The notes under the pieces: generated by a model | Told to the model about the DNA's origin: nothing | Databases searched by the model: none | What the model saw: the letters and a program-made list of their open reading frames with translations, nothing else | Made by a program: the position numbers and the translations under genes | Source of the DNA: Polytrichum commune | Lineage: Eukaryota; Streptophyta; Polytrichopsida; Polytrichales; Polytrichaceae | NCBI GenBank assembly: GCA_950295325.1 | Contig: OX485805.1 | Coordinates: 14,125,501-14,189,500, forward strand | Direction: 5' to 3' | Length of the DNA stretch: 64,000 bases | In this document: positions 12,116 to 25,642 of the stretch, one piece after another | Position numbering within the stretch: the stretch's first letter is position 1 | How the letters are laid out: every line of letters begins with the position of its first letter

Positions 12116-12180
12116 CCCCGAGGGTGGACTCTTCATACCATGTATGACGTGAGTATAATAAGGGGTATTATTTCGTCGGG
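12116..12180 (+). repeat. Left-end fragment of a GGGTGGACTCTTCAT-family element
   Basis: CCCGAGGGTGGACTCTTCAT and the following fifty or so bases (TACCATGTA, ACGTGAGT, AAGGGGTATTATTT) match the left ends of the complete elements at 31642 and 60921. No matching right end follows, so this copy is truncated. It lies about 150 bp left of the plastid-derived rbcL fragment. Confidence 0.65.
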
Positions 12181-12216
12181 GATTCGCAATGTCTACGTAA
12201 GTTCATCCAATAATAA

Positions 12217-13470
<1,254 letters not shown>

Positions 13471-16400
13471 TTACTTATGGTCCTCTTTATGCAGCTGCCT
13501 TGACATGTACAAAATAGTTGCTTCAGCTGTCTGAGTGCAGTAAGAGTCCGCAAGTGCCGAAATAATATCACAACCGAATGCCTGAGCCTCAGGTTTGGCT
13601 GCCAATTGAGCCATCAAAGGTATCCACACCTCAGGATTTGACTCCATTGCCTTGACGAACGCCATGAATCCTGTTTGTAATCGTCCAGGAAAATTGTCGA
13701 ACTGCATCCAAATGAATTGAAGTTGTTCAAAACTCAATCCAAAAAATTGAGAACACTAATCTTAGTTCCAACTACATTCAATCCATCAGTTTCTCTGAGG
13801 AGGTCACACACCCTGAACTAAATAGGTTGCAGACATTTACAAAATAGCTTTTGAGGTAAAATGTGGCTAAATAGGGAGATTTTGAGTGTCTACATAAACA
13901 TATCCATTGCGGAGGTGAAAACGCAGTGAATTATGTAAAAGTGCTATTTTTAGAGGATTTGTCTCCGGAAATAGAGACTCCAAATTAGTCTAGTGATGTC
14001 TACTTGGGATGAATCGACCCTCAACTACATTATCACTAGAGCCCCTTCCTCCACGAAGGATGAGTTTACATAGACGGCATGAAATCAAATAGGTAATTTC
14101 ACTTCCTCTTTTTTAAAGGAGGTGCTTAATATGGATTCAATATCATAGACTCAAATGAAATATTGATTCACTACTTGTTGGGGGTCCATGCAAATCGTAA
14201 CATATCTTGTAAAAACACACCTCCGGTCCTCTTAAGGGTTATGAACATTCCTTTTAAAGTGTCAACACTAGGCATGCCATAAAATTCGGCCTTACCTGTG
14301 TGGAATCTGAAGATCTTGGGTTTGCCTTTGAATTGTTCTTCTTCTCTTCATATTGAGGATGTTCGTCATGTACAGTACCTGGAGACTGTGAATGGGCTCT
14401 ATGACCAGCCAGCTCAGGCCCTTTACTATAAGACACCTCTTTATGCTCCGTGTTTTTCTTATTGGAACTCCACAAACCCTGCCTTGCACCCCACAGGCGT
14501 GCCAGACGCGCTTTGCTCCAAGATAATGGGTTCGTAAACACGTTATCTCCATATGAACCCCACGCAAAAACTTTCCATTTCTTGGGTGAACTTTCCATAT
14601 TATTGGGTACGTATTGCTTGGATTGTCTTGTAGCAGTGGTTGCTGAATCAGCCTTCAACCTCTCTCCCATAACATACTCAGCATAGAGAGGCTTGTCTGC
14701 AAGCTCCAACGAGTCCAAATAGTAGTGCTTCATGAGAGCATTGAAGGTTCGTACAATATCCTTGACGAGTAGAATTCGGACTCGTGAGCCCTCTCCAGAT
14801 AAAATGAAGCTCATCACATCTAATGTTGCAGATGCAACGGCACGTGAATCAAAAGCTCCCCTTATACCTCCAGCTCTTTTATGCCCCAACACATCCTGCC
14901 CACCCCAATCTCCCTCTTTTTTGGTTTCAGCTTTCACTGGTCTGGACTGATCCGCTATGGCAATGACCTGCAAAGAGAAACAGGGAACCACTCTGTAAAA
15001 TTCAAAAGGACTGGTATTAAACATAACTTTGTCATCCATTTGTTTACGAATGTCAAGATTGATACACCAAGATTGATACACCAAGATTGATATCAATACC
15101 TAGTGGTGTATGCTGTAATTATCTTAAAATATATGCCTTGTTCTTATGTAACTATTTGCTTTGTAGGACAATGTGACAAATATTACAAGTACAAGAGTCA
15201 TGTAATTATTACAACATTGTTATGATCTTAGGATGTTATTTCAACACTATATTTGATCTGAATGATAAGTTTGCCTCTGGAAGTTTGTGATGGAGGGATA
15301 ATATCCCTGCCACTCTCAATTTTAAGATAACAGTTGCCCATGAGTAAAGCGTCCCTCATTCATAGTAACCTACAGTTCCCATCATCTCTCCTCCTTTCCC
15401 TCTTTGAAATTGCAACAAATGCAGAGAAGATTTTGGGATACATTCATTTGTCAAATTTCCTCCGTTCTGCTACCTAAACATGTGCAATAAGTCTTACCCA
15501 CAGCAGCTTTGAGCATAAGTTATCTCAATGTCTAAAGGGAAACAATCTGAGTGTCTCTGAAAAACTTAGTGTGGTACATTAGGAAAGGGGGAAAAGGAAG
15601 TAAAAAAGAGAGTAATTGTACCAGGCGTTCTAAGCGATGCCACCGGATGGACCCATTATTTCTTATTAGCAACTCCCTCAAAGTTTCCCGCATTTGCGGA
15701 TCAGGATCTGCAAGTAGTCGACCAACAATAAATGGATATGCACTGGCCACAACTTGGAATCCTGGATCAAGTGTTGTTGCTGTTCCTTCTAAAGATCCCA
15801 GCGCTCGCACCACCATGGCATACTCGGGAGATAACCGAAACTGGAATTTGTACATCACTGTCCAGAGTTGATTCATTATTCCCTGTTCCACAAACCAAAT
15901 TACTCAGGCCTCATCAACTTCACCTGCGTTTGGTATAATCAATCTCAAATCTACAAGATGTTGCCTACCAGTGAGAAACATGGTACCTTATCAATTTCGG
16001 CACAAAATAATTATCATCTTAACAGAGGGTGCCACATGTCATGCAGTAATTAGTTGAGACATGAAAAAGTTGATGTGTGGCATGACAATAGAATCAATTG
16101 AGGCAAGCAAAAGTGCCTAACTGATGAGGTACTAAGGTATGGAGGTATTAAGCTGTAGAGAGCCAACTTAGGTACCTGAAAATCTAGCTGAGATTTGGTC
16201 CCTTCATCCCCAAAAGACGCTCGAAGCTCCCTGGCTATTGGTTCCAAATCTGTACCTACTGGAATAAAGTCTAACATTACAAAGTCCTTAGCGAGGCCCT
16301 CAGAATCCCGATTTACAAAATGTATAAGCTGTGCACACAACCACACACAAAAGTTCTCAGAAAATACCCACCGTCATCATAACAAAAAACTACATGTCAG

Positions 16401-19400
16401 CCAATAGGAAAAGATCAAACATAATAGAGTTATCCTTTAATTCAGTTGGACTTCTGGTTGTGAGTTGGTTGTTTTGCATACAAGTGCGTTATATCAACAG
16501 TCACCTTTACAAGGCCAAGGTTTCCATGTCACTTCCCATGCTCAGTAAATTTACGATGCATGCTTGGAGTTGGTGTGGAGATTTGAATGAAATACATTCT
16601 ATATCAGTTCATTGAGGGCCAAACTCATTTTAGCACCTCTTGGCATGCAAGATTGAGTTTGGCCCTCAATGAATCATTATAATATGTTCATTGAAACCTC
16701 CACACCAACTTCAAACATGCACTGAAAATTTACTGTACATGAAAAGTGTTGTATGCAAAACAACTAACTCCCGACCAAAGTCCGGTTGAATTGAAAGGTA
16801 ACTCTAATAGCTGCAGGTGAGTTACTTACTGTTCGGATAAGACCAATGCGGTACTCCCGGCGGAATTCACTCATCATGCCAAAATCAAAATATGCAAGAA
16901 CACCTTCTTTAGTCACTACAACATTTCCCGGATGAGGATCAGCATGAAAGTAACCCTCTTCTAGTAGTTGCCGGAGAGATGACAAGACTCCCTGCCAGTA
17001 AAGGAAACAAAATCAGCTTAAAATGATCAAATTAGAACTACTAACCTGTTCTTACTCAGTAAAGTAATTAACAAGGCAATAAAACTCGTGACAATGATCA
17101 GAAAGGCTGATGGCTAGAGGACATGAAAAGACCGAAGAGTGTAATATTCACTTATGTAAGACCAATGCCAAGGAACATAAGCAGGATCTCTTAGGTGACA
17201 GAGACAAAACCTGATCAACAAGGTGTTGAATGTCAAGACCGGCAGCGAGTATGGATTTTTGATCAGTAAGTTTGATACCTTCAATCCACTCCATCGTCAA
17301 CACACCTTTTGTACAAAATTCCCAGAAAATTTTTGGAACCTTCACCACACCATCACCAGCGTCACCATAAAGTTCAGTCTGTGCTGGTCCTCTTGGCCCA
17401 GAGTGAGCTCGACTTGAGACTCGTCCACTTTCTGCAATGAAGTAGAATGCAAGCATATTATCAAGCAAGTAAATTTGGCATATCAGTTTATTTATTGTAA
17501 TTATTATCAAAGAGGAAAATAGGTGAAGAGATAAGACCCAGACATCTAGTAACAAATGATCCCAAATCCTATATGATTGTGACTTGTGACTTCATAACAA
17601 CAACTATCACATAACACAGCAAACTGGAGCATTGTAAACATTCCTCTCCAAGTACTGCTATTTCATGTCCAATGAAAGTGTAAAGTGCACCAATTTGAGA
17701 AACCAAGTGCGCAAATGGAATAAAGTTAGAATAAGTACTGGAGGGGTTGCGGAGGCCATAAAGTTGAGCAAATCGCTCTGCATTTCGACCTTCTTGGAGG
17801 TAATTCACCTCCTGAAACATGTGTCCAACCTGAAGATATCCAAACCCATGTACAAGTAGTCTTTAGTGCACAGGCATTTATTCTTTTTTCAGGGAAAGCT
17901 AGAAGAAGAAATAAAATGTTGCTGGGTAAAATCTGCATACTTCCAAAACCTCAAAAAGTGAGTGGACACTGAACAAAGAGAAACAATAGGAGCAAGGATG
18001 TGGTAGTGACCATTTCATCCACAACTGCCACGAGATCGCTTCGTGTTCCTGCAAATCGTTGCATTTGGCTTCCAAGAAATCGAAGAAGATGGGCATCAAG
18101 TGCTAATTGCTCTGGAACACCTGGTCTTTGTACTTTAACAGCCACGGCCTCTCCAGAATGTAGCTGTGCTGCTCCAGTGTCAGCATATATGTAATTAGAC
18201 CAAACAAACTTAGATCTACAATGCATACCTGATTATACCTCAATCCAAAAAATTCATAAATTAACAGATTACTTGTATGAGTTTTCAGTCTTCACTTCTT
18301 AAGCAAGATTTCAATTTTACAACTCAACAATCTAGAAATTTTGGAAATATAAATGGGAGTAGATGCCTAAGGATCTTAATGAATTTGTTGTCCTATTTGA
18401 TCAGAAAGTGCCTAGTCTTTCACCCCTTTATTGTTGAATCCAGTAGACGACCTATAAATTGACAAGGGATTGAAAACTCCAGGTTGTTATCTGCAAAGTG
18501 TATATACAAGATTTCAAGAACGTATATCCATGACCACTACTGTATGTTTTTGAATTTACTAGATTCATTGATAATAACAGAATTTGAGAATCAAGGATTG
18601 AACATGACGCATAATACTTCTTATAACATTTACCTCTGTAAACCTGCCCAAGCGATGCTGCAGCTACAGGTTTCTCTGAAATGTTTGCAAACACCTTCCA
18701 GGCTGGCGAGCCAAGTTGGTCCTCCAGAAACCTCAATGCATCTGGTGTAGGGAACGGGGGAATTCGATCCTTCATGCACAATTACCATTAGCTTGTGGCA
18801 AAAGATGCTATAAGAAACACACAAACAATGATATCATCAAAACTTGGATAAGAGATGGACTATGAGATGCACTTATACAGGTCAAATCATAGTTTTTTTG
18901 CAAAACCATCTCCCTATGTCAATGCGCTTTGTCCCATAATGATTCATCACTTCATCAAGCCATCATGCATCCATCACAACCATGGAGCTCAACAAGTCCT
19001 ACCTAAAACGGAAATTGGGCAGTAAATTAAACAGCTTCTTCACATGTCCTTTGAAACTTGAACTTATATGAACCTTCATTATTGCTGACATCAATGCTAA
19101 TGATGAACAAGTTTAATGGCATACCTGCAATTTTGCAAGCTCTAGACAATAAGCATTAGGTAGAATGTCAGGACGAGTACTCAAAGCCTGCCCAAGCTGC
19201 ATAGTCCAGTTCAAGTGTCATCTGAATTGTCAGAGTTATCGACTACATGAGATGACAGGCCATGTTGAGTAGCAACTTAGCAAAGAATAGACTTGAAATA
19301 ATATAATCAATAATCAGAATAAGGGTAATCCTATATCACCTTTATATAGAATGGCCCCAGACGAATTATACTTCGACGTAGCTGCAACCATGATCAATAG

Positions 19401-19993
19401 TGAATGATATGTCAAATTGTAAAATCCATTGAATCTTGCTTACAAGACTGACAAGAATATGCCATCTTGAACCTCCTTTTTACAATACAACAGCACATTA
19501 TAAAGACAAAAGTGCGTATTTACCAAACTCTTGAGTTTGTAACATATCTAAGAAGCTCAACACACAGATGAACACACTTCGGTGCCGAAACTTTGTGTAG
19601 GAAGGCATTAAATTTCAATATTAGACATAGATTGAGAACAAGAATTTCAACTATATGCATTCAACTATCATAGCTTCTTCTTACATTTTGGTTCTGGTTA
19701 AAAACAACTAATGCTCAAACCAACAATAAGAATGAGACACGATCAATAATTTAGACTTGGTGCAAATGAGTTGAAATATTACGTTGTCTGCCCGCTTTTG
19801 AACACTCTTTTCAATCCAGTGCCAACCCGCAAGCATAGCAATCTCAGAGACAATTGTCAGAGCTCGAAATGCAACTGACAGAGGTCGGTAGCGATAGTAG
19901 TTTGCAAATGCCACTGGATCGTAGGTTTCCCACCTCGCAGGAGCACGACCTTCTTGGGCTGCTGTGTGAATTCCATGTGACCTTCCCAACAAT
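13471..19993 (-). CDS. ABC1K / UbiB-family atypical kinase, probably chloroplast (5' end unresolved)
   Basis: Twelve coding exons join in phase on the minus strand: 19993-19783, 19381-19340, 19196-19125, 18769-18634, 18168-18011, 17829-17739, 17431-17211, 16991-16830, 16328-16176, 15882-15622, 14967-14296, 13701-13471. They give about 802 residues without the N-terminus. ABC1-kinase hallmarks appear in order: KLGQ (84-87, split by an intron), the Ala-rich loop AAASLGQVY (from 144), VAVK with the ATP-site lysine (K165), HADPHPGN (326-333) and DFG (346-348). The C-terminal part includes [13 protein letters not shown] and [20 protein letters not shown]. From memory it is nearest the Arabidopsis At2g39190/At5g24970 type, plastid members of the family that influence prenyl-lipid and plastoquinone metabolism. 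Exon 11 (224 codons) contains a poorly conserved, charged linker. The donor after VVDEM reads GTCACT, a weak site. The start exon and transit peptide were not joined with confidence. Confidence 0.9.
16426..16805. mobile_element. 380-bp MITE-like foldback in an ABC1K intron
   Basis: The element consists almost entirely of two inverted arms meeting near 16640. The outer ends are AGAGTTATCC and GGTAACTCT. The inner ends share ATTGAGGGCCAAACTCA and its inverse. Between them GTTGTTTTGCATAC and AGTTGGTGTGGAG recur in inverse form. Both flanks read AAT, a possible 3-bp target duplication like that of PIF/Harbinger MITEs. It fills the intron between the exons at 16991-16830 and 16328-16176 and stops about 25 bp from the exon with the HADPHPGN motif. 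A transcript of this intron can fold into a long hairpin. Confidence 0.75.
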
Positions 19994-20004
19994 CTGCAAT
20001 ACAA

Positions 20005-22207
20005 ACTTTCCTTACATCCTTACAAATCCCACACTATGAATTTAACCCTTCAAGGTCCAGAAGGCCCGTCCAGGCCTCAAGATGTCATACAAAGGGTTTA
20101 AGATTACATCTTGATGTTTTGACACTTTTAGCTCACCTTGAACCTTTATCTAGAACCTTATCTAGACACCTTATCTAGAACTAGCCCATTTATCATATGA
20201 AAAATTACAATGGAAACAAGATATATGTAAACTCTCAAATACCTACCAGATATATCGGCATATCACCATTTTCACATATGGCTTTATTTCCACTTCCTTT
20301 TTTTATTTTAGTAGGTTGTGCTAAAAATGAACACAATACCATAGACCAAACAAAACATTAATTTAAAACTTGTTGAAGGTTTGTACTCAACATTGCATAT
20401 CTCGTATAAACACACCCCCGGTTCTTTAAGGGCTAAGTATATCAAGGACTACCTATAGCAGCTAAATCAGCAGTAAGAACTTTTGATACCAGTTACCCTA
20501 CCAGGAAATCAAGCTTTCTGAAATGGGTCAGAGTAGGAGGATGAGAAAATGGTACATGTGTGATGAGTCACCAGTAACAGAAGAAAATGTGAGGAGGCAA
20601 CGTCTAACTCCAAAAGGTCTGCTTATGCTCACGCCTATACATTGCTGCATACCATTACCACATAAATCTGCAACCACTGGATGGACATAAGCATCTTTTG
20701 ATTTAGTTTTAGTAGACCTTTAGTTCAGATAGCTTACAAACATAGCATCAGAACTATATTCCCTTTCAAGCAAACACAAGTCCTCACCACATCAAATGAA
20801 TATCCTCGTAGATGGAAAGACATGTAGCTATCTATGTTGGCTGATGTAAGAAAAGCTGCTCGAGATTAAAACTTGCTTTATTTTTTAAGCATCTCAGGTT
20901 ACCACTCAACCTCTGTGTTTTGATTTGAAATGATGAACACCTGGTGTCAGAAGCTCTATAAGATAGAATTTCAATGTGAATGTTCATCCCTCCACTTCAT
21001 GGCAAGGGATGTGCAAATAGCTACAGAGACATCTTTAAACCACCTCAAAAATAACCTCCAGTGCAATTACCAAATTTCAGGAACAATGAATTGTCTGAGA
21101 ACCTGTTGCTGCTGGTAAGATCTACTCATCTATATATATTCCTACATGATATATTCACAAGTTATGACTGAAACATACGAGTCCTTAAAAACAAGAGACT
21201 CCTCAGGATACTCTCTTGATCATCAGAATACTCTACTTGCAAGCAATTTGAATAAGAAATAAATTGGTAAAGTGAGTGTATATTGAAGTTTTTGAACATC
21301 TGGTAATCACAAATAATGTTGATAGCTATTGACAAACAATAGCGTGTACCCATTCTCAAAAACCTTCATATCCATCCAATCAGTAGAATTGTTGACTCCA
21401 ATATTGCAGGAGGGGGTGTCAAAAAGACAAAAGGACAGAACCCCTAAATCCTAAACACGTCAATAACTTGTATGTCAACATGCAGATATATCAATTAGAA
21501 CCCCAAATAATTGTTCCGCATAAGTGAAACTCTCATAGTGAGAAAAGTAATTTAAATTGCAAGCTCAAGAAGGCAACCAATGAAGCAGAATCTCTAGGTT
21601 ATCTCAACACCCATTCTGTATCCGACAATGCAGTCCGAATCGTTTCAGACATTCACCTTAAATGTTGCAATGGAAAAAAAGCTGTGTTCCCTCCTTACTA
21701 AACTCATCAAGGGCCACTTATTGATGGCTGGCACTAGAACTGCGAAGTGTTCCTAGCAAAAACAGTTGGAAATGCTTTGAAACTGCTATGAGATACCAGA
21801 CCTCCCTCTCAGTCAATGCAGATTCAAAGTTTCCGGAGTTCGCTTAAATTTAAGGTTACGTTCTCTCGCTCCTCTTCAACATTATTGACATATCCTTACT
21901 TAGGTCTTCTTCACTCATACACTGTATTCTCAACATCTAATTTCAAAGTTAATTCTCTGTAGACTTACTGACTGTCAGCGAAATTGATGGCTTCATGACA
22001 AAGCTTTGAACAACCCAATTCCCCTCCACACATGAGTGAATCCTCTCTCACTAACTATCAAGGTTTCTGATGTAGGTAGTCTAGATTTAAGAGAAAATTT
22101 GGAAACCTCTCACCCTTCTTGCAACTGTAATCCAATCTCAAAGGAGGGTAGCAGAAATAAAACGAGAAACTGCACGTTTCTTTGCCTCAAACCCAAAGAC
22201 ACAGGAG
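20005..22207. other. Probable first intron or introns of the ABC1K gene
   Basis: No exon could be assigned with confidence here. The phase of the first resolved exon (it begins with the third base of a codon) does not match the candidate first exon at 22323-22220, so at least one short exon in this stretch is probably missing. Around 20395-20440 a segment repeats 14195-14240 (CACACC-CCGGT-CTTAAGGG), evidence of another dispersed repeat. Confidence 0.4.
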
Positions 22208-22219
22208 TTTTGAAACTCA

Positions 22220-22323
22220 CCGGATGGGTGCAAATTCCGCGTCACATCTTTACGACAGAGCCCACATCGGTGCAAGTATGCCAGCGAAATAACTCTGGCG
22301 TTCCTCATCAGCTGCAATTTCAT
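22220..22323 (-). CDS. Candidate first coding exon (transit peptide) of the ABC1K gene
   Basis: Reading on the minus strand from an ATG at 22323, the frame gives MKLQLMRNARVISLAYLHRC and continues to NLHPSG, where CATCCG is followed by GTGAGT, a strong 5' splice site. The peptide is basic, hydroxylated and nearly free of acidic residues, as plastid or mitochondrial targeting peptides are. The exon would end in phase 1, whereas the first resolved downstream exon needs phase 2, so an unlocated exon must lie between if this is right. It could instead be 5' leader. Confidence 0.35.
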
Positions 22324-23754
22324 GTATTGCCCCTCTTCACGTTTCTTCACGATTCCATCTCCTCATAATCCTCAACAATGAGGACAATGCGCTCACTACC
22401 ACAACAACACATGCATAATAATATGCCCCAGCAAGAACTCGGAGCCGGGAAGGAGAAACGCAACGCAACGCAACGCACAAAAAAACAGAGCACTCAGATG
22501 TCTGACGTTGCTGCCACCAGCTTCATCTGAAATCAAAATCAAAAAGCATCCACAACAAAATCCTAACTTAACCCTGAATCAATCAATCAATCAATCAACC
22601 CATCCTCAGTCGCTTGCTTTAGTGTCACACCGATTCCTCTGTTCGGCGGCACCCGGAATAATAAGGTGTATTAGTATTTCCGTGGCATTCCTTAGTGACC
22701 ATTGCCTCGGTGGAATGCAGAGGAATGGACTAATGGGTGGACCCGCGAGGATGCGCTGGACGAGCCAGAGGAAAAGGAAAGGAAGTAGTGGATGGATGTG
22801 TATCATCTCCTTCGAAGCTCAAGAATTGATGTAAGCCAGCAGGAGATGTTTTCGGGACATGTGGCATCTAGTCCTCCAGCACCCTAAAATTGGTAAAATA
22901 AGCTTTTTAAAAATTCAGTTACCTATGGTGGCTCGTCGTACTAAACACTTGCCCTTAGTAGGTACATATCTTATAATGATTTTTGTGTGAGTAAGTATGA
23001 TGAAAACAGAGAGATTATGAAATTCTTCAGTGAAACTCCACTGACGTGGGTCATGGTAATCGCAGCAAAATTTCTCTTAAGAAGACCTGATTAGCACAAC
23101 TCACATCATGTCTGTAACTCTACTTAATTACTCCTGTAGTAGATGATACAAGCTATGTCGTCGGTATTGGCCAGCCTGCGCTCTTATGAATTCACTTTTC
23201 ATTTTGCAATTTCCATTTTGCTGAGGTGACCTAAACACAAGGACAGTGTTCCTACTTGGAGGTCACTTCGGCGATTGTACCTATGTAGCTGGCAAATGAA
23301 GAAGGTCCTGCAGAAAATTCCTAGAAACATTTGCTGGGTCATCGTAGGAAGGAAACTGATGGCGGGTAGTTATTAATAAGGAGCCTGCTAACAATTGTTT
23401 GACTGCAATTGTGTGCATGCCAACGTTCCCTCCACATATCATTATACGAAGTTTCCGTATCAAGGTGCACTGACTTTACCTAGCTGAATTGCAAGCTTTT
23501 CTTCGTTCTCATACTTTCTTAGAGCACTGAGGACTAGGAGCAAGTCAATGCGTCCTGCGCTTTCTCTCTTTCTCTCACATATTCCCTCTGTATTCCTCGC
23601 ATTTCCAACTTTCATAAACATTCAATTCGAAAGATTAGCAGTAAAATCCGGGTGTAGTCTGCAATTATTAATCCCTTGATACCTTCCACAAACCTTTCAC
23701 ACACCTAATACTCTCCGACATGCTCCAAAAAGCTCCATCGTTTTGAGAGGAGCT
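22324..23754. other. Divergent intergenic region between the ABC1K and CNX7 genes
   Basis: The two genes point away from each other, so both promoters should lie here. Simple repeats CGCAACGCAACGCAACGCA (about 22459-22480) and AATCAATCAATCAATCAATC (about 22577-22598) sit just upstream of the ABC1K candidate start. No TATA box could be assigned with confidence. Confidence 0.4.
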
Positions 23755-24096
23755 ATGGAGGCTGGGGAAGGAGGGTTTGCACATACTGCACATGTTGCTG
23801 GCCATAGAAGTAATGATGGGAAGGAGGAGGATGAGCATGTGAAGAAGAATGGGAAGGTGCAAGTTCTGTTCTTTGCAAGAGCCCGGGAGCTGGCTGGAGT
23901 GTCGGAGGTAACCCTAGAGATTGAGGATGGGTGGACTACGTTGCACTGCTTTGAAGCAATTGTGGCCAAGTTCCCTGCCCTCAAGCCCATCACTTCCTGC
24001 ATCGTCGTTGCCTTGAACCAAAGCTATGTCAGCGAGCCGGTCGGCGTGAAGGACGGCGACGAGCTTGCACTAATCCCTCCCATCAGTGGAGGCTGA
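23755..24096 (+). CDS. CNX7: Molybdopterin synthase small (sulfur carrier) subunit, MoaD-like
   Basis: A single-exon gene of 113 codons. The protein has the MoaD/ThiS ubiquitin-like fold: a first strand VQVLFFARARELAG, the middle strand EVTLEIEDGWTTL, the segment SCIVVALNQSYVSEPVGVKD, and the C-terminal ELALIPPISGG with the terminal Gly-Gly that is made into a thiocarboxylate. The carrier donates sulfur to precursor Z together with the large subunit (CNX6/MoaE) in cytosolic molybdenum cofactor synthesis. Plant homologues are about 100 residues. The extra N-terminal 30 or so residues here (Gly-, His- and Lys-rich) are unconserved. The start is the first ATG of the frame; the only upstream in-frame alternative is a TTG. 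It is transcribed away from ABC1K and in the same direction as GEK1. Confidence 0.93.
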   Translation: MEAGEGGFAHTAHVAGHRSNDGKEEDEHVKKNGKVQVLFFARARELAGVSEVTLEIEDGWTTLHCFEAIVAKFPALKPITSCIVVALNQSYVSEPVGVKDGDELALIPPISGG

Positions 24097-24127
24097 AGAA
24101 GTAGGTTAACAAGCAAAGGATGGCAAT

Positions 24128-24780
24128 TTTATCGTCCTCTATAGATTGTTGAAATACGTAGATGATTTGTTCGTGTTGGTCGTTGTAATTGGCAGTTGGC
24201 TTGTGAATAATAAGATCCTTCTCCTCCTCTTACTTTGCTCCTGGCATGGCAATTCAATTTCTTAAATTGAGGCTGAGGTTTGCATTAGGTTTTCATTAGG
24301 TTAGTCCCTAAATTGGTTTCCCAATTGAGGGCGATGGGTTGTATGTTGAATAATCTTAAACTCTGAAGGACTTTATGTCTGGAATCGGAGAAGCACTATC
24401 GTTTAATGGGGAGAATGTCGCACAGAGTAGATACCGAGAAACCCACTTCGTTTTTATTCTTTAGATTGTTGAATTTATCTACATGATTTATGCGCATGTT
24501 GGACGTTGTGATTGGCGTTTGGCTTGTGAATCACAAGATGATTGCAAAGGCGCCTCTCCCTCTTACTTTGATCCTGGCATGGGAACTCAAATTCTCTTGA
24601 ATTGAAGCTGAGGTTTGCGAGGTTTAGGGTTAGTCCCTAAGTCGGTTTTCCAATCGAGGGCGATGAGTTGTATGTTGAAAGTTTGATTTTTAACACGAAG
24701 AACTTTCAGTCTGCGATTGGAGAACCGTTTTAGTCTGATGGAGAATGTCACACAGAGTAGATGCTATGAACCTACTTCGT
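24128..24780 (+). repeat. Diverged tandem duplication of about 320 bp downstream of CNX7
   Basis: Copy 1 at about 24128-24450 and copy 2 at about 24451-24780 share words in the same order: TAGATTGTTGAA, GGCTTGTGAAT, CTCTTACTTTG, CTGAGGTTTGC, GTTGTATGTTGAA, GAGAATGTC and CACAGAGTAGAT. Identity is moderate with small indels. The first copy begins only about 30 bases after the CNX7 stop codon, so the duplicated unit may include 3' untranslated or polyadenylation sequence. Confidence 0.75.
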
Positions 24781-25307
24781 AGTTCACCAGCGTGCTTGCT
24801 GAAAATGACAGTTTTCTCCGATCGCCTAAGTCCTTGCTTATCAGATGTTTCACTTTTGAGAACGTCTGAGGGTATGTGAGAGTAACAATCTTGCCAAACC
24901 CCCTTCAGCTCATTGTACATGATTTTCAAAAGTCTCTACAGTCTTTATGATGGAGGAAAATCAGTTCTCCGACACGCTGGAGGAAAACCTCATCAAGCCC
25001 TGGAAGTTCTTTAATTTCTAGGGTCTTTTGAGAACCCGAAGTTTTTCCAATGATGTTATGTAGAAGGTGTTCACAGGGCAATGCACTAAATGATGAGAAG
25101 TTTGCTGTCTTTTCACACAGTTTTAACAACAGGGGTTATATCAGGCATCAATGCTTTCAACTTTCCCTGTTGAGAAATTTCACAGGCAGGTCCCGAGATG
25201 AGCTTGTGCTGCAACTGTGAGCTTATAGATTCCGTCCCACTGTTAGATGACTCATGTTCAAGTTGTTGTTTGCAATACTGGACATGAAAACCAGTATTCA
25301 TTCTCAC
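24690..25307 (-). pseudogene. Possible decayed coding sequence (three adjoining minus-strand frames)
   Basis: Three consecutive open frames, 25307-25113, 25129-24926 and 24929-24690, cover this stretch on the minus strand with small overlaps. Their composition is fairly protein-like, for example GKTSGSQKTLEIKELPGLDE and CEISQQGKLKALMPDITPVV. I recognise no family. They could be exons, a frameshifted relic, or chance frames; the third runs into the tandem duplication, which argues against an intact gene. Confidence 0.2.
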
Positions 25308-25642
25308 AACGTGACATGCTTACAATGTGCGAAATAGAAGGGTTACCATCTGAGTGTAAAGAGATTGCCCTTGGCAAATATATCACATATTCATCCAACC
25401 TGTTATCAATCTGATATAAAGAACCTCTACCATGGTGCTCGATCCTAACCTATGTTTACTTCTAGTCATCACATCGACCAACATATTTGTAACACAGACA
25501 TCTTCCTTTGTTTCCACAGTCTCGCACAGGGTGTTTGCCAGTGACCTTGTGTGTCTTGACAAATGCTACTGAGATTTTTTTGTATGAGGGAATTGCTTGA
25601 ATTTTGATACATTTCTGTTATGTTATTCATGACCTTGCAGCT
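25308..25642. promoter_or_regulatory. Probable leader and 5' intron region of GEK1
   Basis: The GEK1 start codon is preceded by ATGACCTTGCAGCT, in which the AG at 25639-25640 follows a T-rich stretch and reads as a 3' splice site two bases before the ATG. A spliced non-coding leader exon somewhere upstream is therefore likely; its 5' donor was not identified. Confidence 0.35.
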
